DNA of 26,489 nt. Origin: JANPJV01 sp031425695 (GTDB taxonomy: Bacteria; Pseudomonadota; Gammaproteobacteria; Xanthomonadales; SZUA-5). The notes beneath the pieces are model-generated. The model saw only the letters and a list, made by a program, of their open reading frames with translations, did not search any database and had not been told where the DNA came from. The stretch lies in the NCBI GenBank assembly GCA_031425695.1, contig JANPJV010000146.1, positions 1-26,489 on the forward strand, read 5' to 3'. This document shows, piece after piece, positions 21,109-26,489 of the stretch (position 1 is its first letter; each line of letters opens with the position of its first letter). A program made the translations under genes and the position numbers.

Positions 21109-23184
21109 TCACGAACCGAAGTCGTAGCTCATCACCTTCTCGGGTTCCTGCAGGAAGTTGCCCTGCACGAAGTTGACGCCGCAGGAGAACAGGATGGACA
21201 TGCTGGCGGCGTCTTCGACGAATTCGGCCACGGTCATGCGCCCGAGGGTGCGTGCCTGCTCGCACATCTCGCGGATCTTGGCCTGGTTTTCGGCGCTCTT
21301 GGGCAGTTCTGCCATGAAGGTTCGATCGAGCTTCACGTAGGCGGCGCCGACGTGCTTGAGCAACTGGAATGAGTTCAAGCCGCTGCCGAACTGCTCGAGC
21401 GCGAAGCCGCACTTCAATTGCTCCAGGCCTTTCTGGAAGAACTTGGCCTGCTTGAGATGGGTGACGACCTTGCTTTCAGGCATCTCGAACACCAAGCGAT
21501 CGCCCGGAACGCGCACATTTTTGAGCTGCTGGGCGAGCCACGGCAGCAATGAGCCGTCGTCGATGGCCTGCGGCGTGAGCTTCACGAAGAAGGTGGTGTT
21601 GCGGCCCTGCTTGGTACGCTCCAGCAAGATCCGCAACACGTGTTCGATCACCCAGCGATCGATCTGCGGCAGCAGGCCGAAGCGCGCGGCGATCGGCAGG
21701 AACTGCCCGGGCGGGATCTCACCCTTGGCGCCCTGCATGCGCAGCACCACTTCGTAGTACTCGCCTTCGGCGCCCTGGAGGGAAACGATCGGCTGATAGA
21801 ACAGGATGAAGCCATCTTTCTCGATGGCGTTCTTGATCAGGTCCAGCCACTCGCGATCCTTGGCGGCATCGACCTTTTCCTGCGCTGCAGGGTCAAAGCT
21901 CTCGACCTTGTTGCCGCCATCGGTCTGCGCGCGCCGGCAGGCTTCGTTGGCCTTTTCGAGCACGAACTGCGAGCCGGGGATCTTCTCGGTGAGGAGGCAG
22001 ACGCCGACGCTGACGGTGAGGCTCACCGACTGCTTGCCCACATCGAAGATGCGTTCTTCGAAACGCTTGCGCAGGACTTCTGCAAACTGGATGCAGGTTT
22101 CGTGCGTGCGCCCGGTGAGGACGCCGGTAAACGCATGGTCCGCAAAGCGTGCGACCACGTCACCGTCGACCATCAAGGTCTTCAAAAGTTGCCCGACATC
22201 ACCGAGCAGCAGATCGGCGCCACCGACACCGACCTGGTCGAGCAGCTTGCGGTAGTTGTCGATCTCGACATACATGACCGCTTGGTCAATCTTGCCGCTG
22301 GTTGCCGCGGCGACCGCCTTGTCGAGCTCGCCCATGAAGAACTGGCGATTATAGAGGCCGGTGACCAGGTCCTGGCGCTTGAGCGCGTCGAGCTGCTCGG
22401 TGAGCTCGGCGCTCACGGTCTGCTGGCGGAACACGATCTGCGTGGCCGGCTCACCCTCGATGCTGGCCTCGGACAGCTCCATCACCGCGTCGAAGGTGCT
22501 GCCGTCCGAGCGCTGGGCCTTTACGTTGAGTCGTTCCGGCGGCTTCTCGCCTTTGCTCAGCGTCTTCAGCACGCTGCGCAGCTTCTCAGCGTCTTCGCTG
22601 GCAATCAGATCGAGGATGGCCAAGCTCTCGATCTCTTCAAAATCGGCGAAGTCGAAGATTTCGAGGTAAGCGCGATTGGCATAGACGTGCATGCCCTCGT
22701 GCACGTAGGCGATCGGGTCGCGCGAGCTGTCGAGCAACGAATGCGCCCGGCGCTCGCTTTCGCGCCAGGAGGCTTCCATGCGCCGCAGGTTTCGGCGCGT
22801 CGTCAGGTTTTCAAACTCGCGCAGCACCACCGTCTGCAGGTGATCCGGTACCGTGCGCAGGGCAACATCGCGCGCACCCTCGCGCAGCGCCTTCAGCACG
22901 GAGTCCTGGGTCACGCTGTCCACCAGTTGCAAGAGCGAGATGTCCTTGCCGCTGCGGTTGACGATGGTCGCGGTCTCGGTGAGCGTGATGCGCTTGGCCT
23001 TGGGGCTCAGCAGCACCACGTCGGTGGTGCCGGACTCGAGCGCAGCTTTCAGCTGCTCGGCATCCTCGACGCGATTGGGGCGCACGGCGATGCCTGCATT
23101 GCGCAGCAAGCTGATGACCTGTTCGGCGTCCTCCACCGAATCTTCCACCAGCAGGACGCGCAGGACCTTGTCAGCTTTAGCCAT
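21109..23184 (-). CDS. fimX: FimX-like REC-PAS-GGDEF-EAL c-di-GMP receptor
   Basis: FimX governs type IV pilus assembly and twitching at the cell pole, acting with PilZ and PilB as a c-di-GMP sensor. The 691-residue product equals the length I recall for Pseudomonas FimX and has the same order: REC (about 7-125), PAS (about 145-255), GGDEF (about 265-430), EAL (about 445-685). Motifs are degenerate. Ser60 (VVLLSP) stands where the phospho-Asp should be. GGDEF reads ADHAF (348-352). EAL reads EVV (478-480). The usual DDFG reads EQFG (597-600). Ligand-type residues Gln464, Arg482 and the AEFVED segment (653-658) persist, so binding without catalysis is likely. The ATG at 23184 is preferred over an in-frame TTG at 23262; the ribosome site is weak. 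Confidence 0.85.
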   Translation of the reverse strand: MAKADKVLRVLLVEDSVEDAEQVISLLRNAGIAVRPNRVEDAEQLKAALESGTTDVVLLSPKAKRITLTETATIVNRSGKDISLLQLVDSVTQDSVLKALREGARDVALRTVPDHLQTVVLREFENLTTRRNLRRMEASWRESERRAHSLLDSSRDPIAYVHEGMHVYANRAYLEIFDFADFEEIESLAILDLIASEDAEKLRSVLKTLSKGEKPPERLNVKAQRSDGSTFDAVMELSEASIEGEPATQIVFRQQTVSAELTEQLDALKRQDLVTGLYNRQFFMGELDKAVAAATSGKIDQAVMYVEIDNYRKLLDQVGVGGADLLLGDVGQLLKTLMVDGDVVARFADHAFTGVLTGRTHETCIQFAEVLRKRFEERIFDVGKQSVSLTVSVGVCLLTEKIPGSQFVLEKANEACRRAQTDGGNKVESFDPAAQEKVDAAKDREWLDLIKNAIEKDGFILFYQPIVSLQGAEGEYYEVVLRMQGAKGEIPPGQFLPIAARFGLLPQIDRWVIEHVLRILLERTKQGRNTTFFVKLTPQAIDDGSLLPWLAQQLKNVRVPGDRLVFEMPESKVVTHLKQAKFFQKGLEQLKCGFALEQFGSGLNSFQLLKHVGAAYVKLDRTFMAELPKSAENQAKIREMCEQARTLGRMTVAEFVEDAASMSILFSCGVNFVQGNFLQEPEKVMSYDFGS

Positions 23185-23279
23185 GGGTCTGGCAAGTACC
23201 TTGTCGATGAGCGTTGGATTTTGACCGAAAGGCGGTCCGAATTGCCAGAAGAGCGGACGCAAGCGGCATAAAAAATGGC

Positions 23280-23293
23280 CTGATCGTGATCAG
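23280..23293. promoter_or_regulatory. Palindrome between epmB and fimX
   Basis: CTGATC-GT-GATCAG is a perfect 6+6 inverted repeat about 96 bases upstream of the fimX start. It could be a binding site for a dimeric regulator of fimX. No strong promoter hexamers were identified around it. Confidence 0.3.
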
Positions 23294-23304
23294 CGGACGC
23301 GGCT

Positions 23305-23323
23305 GGCAGGTTTCGCTCCTGCC
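23305..23323 (-). terminator. Stem-loop after epmB
   Basis: Six perfect pairs (GGCAGG 23305-23310 with CCTGCC 23318-23323) and a 7-base loop lie 4 bases past the epmB stop codon in the direction of transcription. No T-run follows, so it is at best a weak terminator or 3'-end stabiliser. Confidence 0.35.
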
Positions 23324-23327
23324 GTGA

Positions 23328-24335
23328 TCACAACAGCACGGTCTTCGAAGATTCACCGGGGACCTCGCGCGCCAGGCGCGGGACCAGGTAACCCGGCAAC
23401 TTTGCCCGCATCTGCGTGACGATTTCGCGCGCAGCGTGCTCGTCGACGGAGAAATGTGCGGCCCCGGCGACCGGATCCAGCAGGTGCAGGTAGTAGGGAA
23501 GTATGCCGGCCGCGAGCAGCGCTTCGCTGAGCCTGCCCTGTGCGTCCGCCGAATCATTGATCGAGCGCAGTAACACTGCCTGGTTGAGCACGCTCACGCG
23601 TGCGCCACGCAGGCGCTCGATCGCGGCATGCACGGACGCGTCGATCTCCTGCGCATGGTTTGCATGGACCACGAAAACTGTCGGCCATGCCAGACCCTGC
23701 AACCATCCGCAAAGCTCGTCGTCGACGCGTTCGGGCAGCACGATCGGCCAGCGCGTGTGCACGCGCAAGCGGCGAATCTGCGGTAAACGCGCCAGCTGAT
23801 CGGTCAACGCGCGCAGCTTGTGGGTGGCCAGCGATAACGGATCGCCTCCACTCAGGATCACCTCGTGGATATCCGGATCGGCCGCAATCGCGGCCACCAC
23901 CTCGCGCCATTCATCGACTGCCGCCAGCTCCTCGGCGTAGGGAAAATGGCGGCGAAAGCAGTAGCGACAATGCACCGCGCAGCTGCCCGTGGTCACCAGA
24001 AGTACACGGTGCGCGTACTTCTGGATCAGGCCCCGCGCGCGCGTCTGCTTCAGGTCGCTGACGGGATCAGCGACAAAGCCGGCCACCTCGAGGACTTCCG
24101 CCGCCTGCGGCAACACCTGCAGGAGCAGCGGGTCACGGCGATCGCCACGGCGCATGCGCGCGGCAAATCCGCGTGGCACCAGCAACGGGAATTGCGCCTG
24201 CGCGCCGGCATCGAGATCGAGCTCGGCGCGGGTCAGGCCGAGATGATCGAGCAAGGCGTCGAGATCGCGGAAGGCTTCGCGCAGCGCGCGCTTCCAGGAA
24301 GGCGGCTGCGCGGGCAGGGCTGCAGCAGTTATCAT
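23328..24335 (-). CDS. epmB: EF-P (R)-beta-lysine pathway lysine 2,3-aminomutase EpmB
   Basis: EpmB is a radical-SAM, PLP-dependent aminomutase that makes (R)-beta-lysine, which EpmA attaches to EF-P. The 335 residues (E. coli 342) show the iron-sulfur motif Cys119-x3-Cys123-x2-Cys126 in GSCAVHCRYCFRRHFPY. Next come EVILSGGDPL, the strand LRVHTRWPIVLPERV, HANHAQEID and LPYYLHLLDPV. The C-terminal GESSKTVLL holds the likely PLP lysine. The gene is divergent from efp, its target, as in many gammaproteobacteria; epmA is not in the window. Confidence 0.94.
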   Translation of the reverse strand: MITAAALPAQPPSWKRALREAFRDLDALLDHLGLTRAELDLDAGAQAQFPLLVPRGFAARMRRGDRRDPLLLQVLPQAAEVLEVAGFVADPVSDLKQTRARGLIQKYAHRVLLVTTGSCAVHCRYCFRRHFPYAEELAAVDEWREVVAAIAADPDIHEVILSGGDPLSLATHKLRALTDQLARLPQIRRLRVHTRWPIVLPERVDDELCGWLQGLAWPTVFVVHANHAQEIDASVHAAIERLRGARVSVLNQAVLLRSINDSADAQGRLSEALLAAGILPYYLHLLDPVAGAAHFSVDEHAAREIVTQMRAKLPGYLVPRLAREVPGESSKTVLL

Positions 24336-24427
24336 TCGGCGGTTAACTTACCCAGTCGCGCAGACAAGCGCGATTAATCCACCTAATGATAGCGGCGCAA
24401 CTGCGCGGCGTACGCCTGGAGATTCGC

Positions 24428-24997
24428 ATGGCCCTGTATGGCATGAACGATGTTCGCAACGGACTCAAGATCATGATGGACGGAGATCCGTACACCATCG
24501 TCGATATCGATTTCATCAAGCCCGGCAAGGGCCAGGCGTTTACGCGCATGCGCATTCGCAATCTCAAGAATGACCGCACCGTGGAGCGCACGCTCAAGGG
24601 CAGCGACATGATCGAGGGCGCCGACATCATGGATACGGACATGCAGTTCCTGTACAGCGATGGCGAGTTCTGGCACTTCATGCAATTGGAAAGCTTCGAG
24701 CAGTTCCAGGCCGACAAGGCCGCGGCCGGCACCGCAGCGAAGTGGCTGCGGGAGCAGGACATGTGCATCGTGACCCTGTGGAACGGTGCGCCACTGGCGG
24801 TCACGCCGCCGAACTTCGTCGAGCTCAAGATCGTCGAATGTGATCCGGGCGTGCGCGGTGATACCGCGCAGGGTGGCGGCAAGCCGGCCAAGCTCGAGAC
24901 CGGGGCAGTCGTACGCGTGCCGTTGTTCATCGAGAACGGTGAAACCGTCAAGTGCGATACCCGCAGCGGCGAATACGTTTCGCGGGCGAGCAAGTAA
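24428..24997 (+). CDS. efp: Elongation factor P
   Basis: EF-P enters the ribosomal E site and relieves stalling at polyproline stretches. The 189 residues (E. coli 188) start MALYGMNDVRNGLKIMMDG. Lys34 in KPGKGQAF is the residue modified by beta-lysylation, consistent with epmB next door. The later domains show YLYSDGEFWHFM, ECDPGVRGDT and the C-terminal DTRSGEYVSRASK. The ATG at 24428 has GGAG six bases upstream; a longer frame from 24386 would misplace Lys34. The amidohydrolase gene starts 4 bases after its stop. Confidence 0.97.
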   Translation: MALYGMNDVRNGLKIMMDGDPYTIVDIDFIKPGKGQAFTRMRIRNLKNDRTVERTLKGSDMIEGADIMDTDMQFLYSDGEFWHFMQLESFEQFQADKAAAGTAAKWLREQDMCIVTLWNGAPLAVTPPNFVELKIVECDPGVRGDTAQGGGKPAKLETGAVVRVPLFIENGETVKCDTRSGEYVSRASK

Positions 24998-25001
24998 GCC
25001 C

Positions 25002-26342
25002 ATGCAGGCCGTCGACAAGGTCATCGAAGCGCGCTGGGTGGTGCCGGTGTCGCCGCGTGGCCTGGTGCTGGCGGACCACGCAGTGGTGGTCGACAGCGGG
25101 CGCATCCTCGCTGTGCTGCCGCGCACCGAAGTGGACGCGCGCTTTTCCCCGCGCGAGCGCATTTCGCTGCCGACGCACGCGTTGATCCCAGGACTCGTCA
25201 ACGCTCACTGCCACGCCGCCATGAGCGTCATGCGCGGAATTGCCGATGACCTGCCGCTGATGACCTGGCTGGAGGAACACATCTGGCCGACCGAGAACGC
25301 ACTGGTCTCGGCCGAGTTCGTGGCCGAAGGGGTCGAGATCGCTGCGGCGGAAATGCTCGCGGGCGGGGTCACCGCGGTCAACGATATGTACTTTTTCCCG
25401 GAGGTCGCCATCGAGGTTTATCGGCGCGCCGGGATGCGTGCCGCCGTCGGCCTGATCGTGATGGAATTCCCGACGCCGTATGCGCGCAATGCCGATGAGT
25501 ACCTGAGCAAGGCGCTGGCACTCGCCGACGCCGTCAAGGGCGACGAGCTGATCCATGTGTGCTTCGCGCCGCACGCGCCGTACACGGTTTCCGACGAGAG
25601 CTTCGAGCGGATTCGCATCTACGCCGACCAGCTCAACCTGCGTGTGCATATCCACGTGCATGAGACGGCGTTCGAGGTCGACGAAGCGCGGCGGCTGCAC
25701 AATGAGCGTCCGCTCGCGCGCCTCAAGCGATTGGGCTTTCTTGGCCCGGAGCTGACCGCAGTGCACATGACCCAGCTCACGCCGGGGGAGATCGAGGATC
25801 TCGCCCATCACCGCGTAGTCGTCGTCCATTGCCCGGAAAGCAATCTCAAGCTCGCCAGCGGCTTCTGTCCGGTCGGCGACCTGCTGAAGGCGGGTGTCAG
25901 CGTTGCCATCGGCACCGATGGCAGCGCCAGCAACAACGATCTCGATGTCTTCGGCGAAATGCGCACGGCGGCGCTGCTGGCCAAGGGCGTGTCCCAGGAC
26001 CCGGCGGTGATGGACGCGGCCACCGCGCTCGAAGCGGCGACCTTGGGCGGTGCCCGCGCGATGGGCCTCGAGGACTGCATCGGCACCATCGAGGCCGGCA
26101 AGTTTGCAGACTTGGTTGCCGTCGATTTCAACCGGCTGGAGCTGACGCCGGTGTTCAACCCGCTGTCGCACCTGGTCTACGTGGTCTCGCGCCGGGATGT
26201 CAGCGATGTCTTCGTGGCGGGCCAGGCGCGCGTGCGCAATGGCGAATTGCTCGGCGTCGACATTGAACGCCTGAAGGCGAATGCGGCGCGCTGGGCGTTG
26301 AAAGCCGAGGCCGCGATCGATGCGAGGAAGAGTGCGGCGTGA
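25002..26342 (+). CDS. mtaD: TRZ/ATZ family amidohydrolase, likely 5'-methylthioadenosine / S-adenosylhomocysteine deaminase
   Basis: Members deaminate methylthioadenosine or S-adenosylhomocysteine to the inosine forms in purine and methionine salvage. The 446-residue protein has the amidohydrolase metal motif His69-x-His71 (NAHCHAAMS), His218 and Glu221 in HIHVHET, His255 (AVHMTQL) and Asp306 in GTDGSASNNDLD. An N-terminal and C-terminal composite beta domain flanks the barrel. It resembles the family of Pseudomonas aeruginosa PA3170, a methylthioadenosine deaminase next to ubiG; substrate here is inference. The ATG at 25002, four bases after efp, gives the expected N-terminus; upstream codons in this frame lie inside efp. 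Alternative: guanine or chlorohydrolase-like activity. Confidence 0.85.
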   Translation: MQAVDKVIEARWVVPVSPRGLVLADHAVVVDSGRILAVLPRTEVDARFSPRERISLPTHALIPGLVNAHCHAAMSVMRGIADDLPLMTWLEEHIWPTENALVSAEFVAEGVEIAAAEMLAGGVTAVNDMYFFPEVAIEVYRRAGMRAAVGLIVMEFPTPYARNADEYLSKALALADAVKGDELIHVCFAPHAPYTVSDESFERIRIYADQLNLRVHIHVHETAFEVDEARRLHNERPLARLKRLGFLGPELTAVHMTQLTPGEIEDLAHHRVVVVHCPESNLKLASGFCPVGDLLKAGVSVAIGTDGSASNNDLDVFGEMRTAALLAKGVSQDPAVMDAATALEAATLGGARAMGLEDCIGTIEAGKFADLVAVDFNRLELTPVFNPLSHLVYVVSRRDVSDVFVAGQARVRNGELLGVDIERLKANAARWALKAEAAIDARKSAA

Positions 26343-26356
26343 GCGGCGATTCCTTG

Positions 26357-26440
26357 CTTTTGGTGGGTCTGCACTGTGTGCGGACGCTTTCCTTTCCGGA
26401 AAAAAAAAAGAGTGCGGACACAGTGCAGACCCCCCACAAG
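26357..26440. repeat. Inverted repeat with GGGTCTGCACTGTGT arms (REP-like)
   Basis: GGGTCTGCACTGTGT (26365-26379) and its exact complement (26418-26432) form 15-base arms. Partial pairing continues outward to about 26357 and 26440, and inward to a TTTCCGGAAA centre followed by a run of ten A. It fills most of the 106-base gap after the amidohydrolase gene. This looks like a REP or MITE-type intergenic palindrome; no second copy is in the window. Confidence 0.7.
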
Positions 26441-26448
26441 CCAAGCGC

Positions 26449-26489
26449 ATGAACGCCAACCCCGACGCCCCGGAGCAGGCCCGCGTCGG
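26449..26489 (+). CDS. Start of a further gene, cut by the window end (possibly ubiG)
   Basis: ATG at 26449 opens a frame MNANPDAPEQARV that runs off the window without a stop. In Pseudomonas the methylthioadenosine deaminase gene is followed by ubiG, so this could be its N-terminus, but 13 residues are too few to recognise the protein. There is no good ribosome-binding site, and the frame may not be real. Confidence 0.3.
   Translation, partial: MNANPDAPEQARV

Noticed and set aside
23185..23262. 26-residue N-terminal extension of FimX from a TTG codon
   Set aside because: No ribosome site; the receiver domain begins right after the ATG at 23184, which gives 691 residues, the expected length.
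21640..23271. 543-codon open frame on the + strand opposite fimX
   Set aside because: A mirror frame of a GC-rich gene; composition is that of an antisense shadow and no domain is recognisable, while the minus-strand frame encodes a full REC-PAS-GGDEF-EAL protein.
24948..26459. 503-codon open frame opposite the amidohydrolase gene
   Set aside because: Antisense shadow: His/Arg/Asp-rich low-complexity product without motifs; the + strand frame has all metal-binding motifs.

Overview
The window is GC-rich and reads as the chromosome of a gammaproteobacterium, most likely of the Xanthomonadales/Lysobacterales (Rhodanobacteraceae-like is a guess). The grounds are a single contiguous str/S10/spc/alpha ribosomal block, no rpmJ between secY and rpsM, a class II (plant-type) DAHP synthase, a FimX-type degenerate c-di-GMP protein, EpmB divergent from EF-P, and polyhydroxybutyrate (PHB) genes. 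No phylogenetic search was possible, so the taxonomy is inference.

Layout. Positions 1-450 hold the 3' end of tuf. After a 322-base gap with the S10 promoter and a folded leader come rpsJ-rplC-rplD-rplW-rplB-rpsS-rplV-rpsC-rplP-rpmC-rpsQ (S10), rplN-rplX-rplE-rpsN-rpsH-rplF-rplR-rpsE-rpmD-rplO-secY (spc) and rpsM-rpsK-rpsD-rpoA-rplQ (alpha), all on the + strand to 14330. A strong symmetric terminator closes the block. Then come dsbB and a class II DAHP synthase gene (+). A minus-strand PHB cluster follows: a PhaB-like reductase lacking the catalytic Tyr, the repressor gene phaR, an intact phaB, then gluQ. htpX (+) converges with fimX (-). epmB (-) is divergent from efp (+). An MTA/SAH deaminase-like amidohydrolase (+) and the first codons of another gene end the window.

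How the genes work together. The first 14 kb builds ribosomes, the translocon channel and the RNA polymerase alpha subunit. efp and epmB also serve translation (EF-P and its beta-lysylation), and gluQ modifies the wobble base of tRNA-Asp. The PHB genes are tied together by a promoter for the first reductase whose start region carries a CTGC-N3-GCAG palindrome, the motif reported for PhaR.

The most unusual content is outside standard annotation. Two related, long, palindromic repeat elements built of 9-10-base CAGATT units sit between convergent gene pairs. A different long inverted repeat lies at the right end. A 163-base spacer with three predicted hairpins separates rpsM from rpsK. One PhaB paralogue has Asn in place of the catalytic Tyr. 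I see no new multi-gene defence or mobile system here; the window is mainly conserved housekeeping sequence plus these features.
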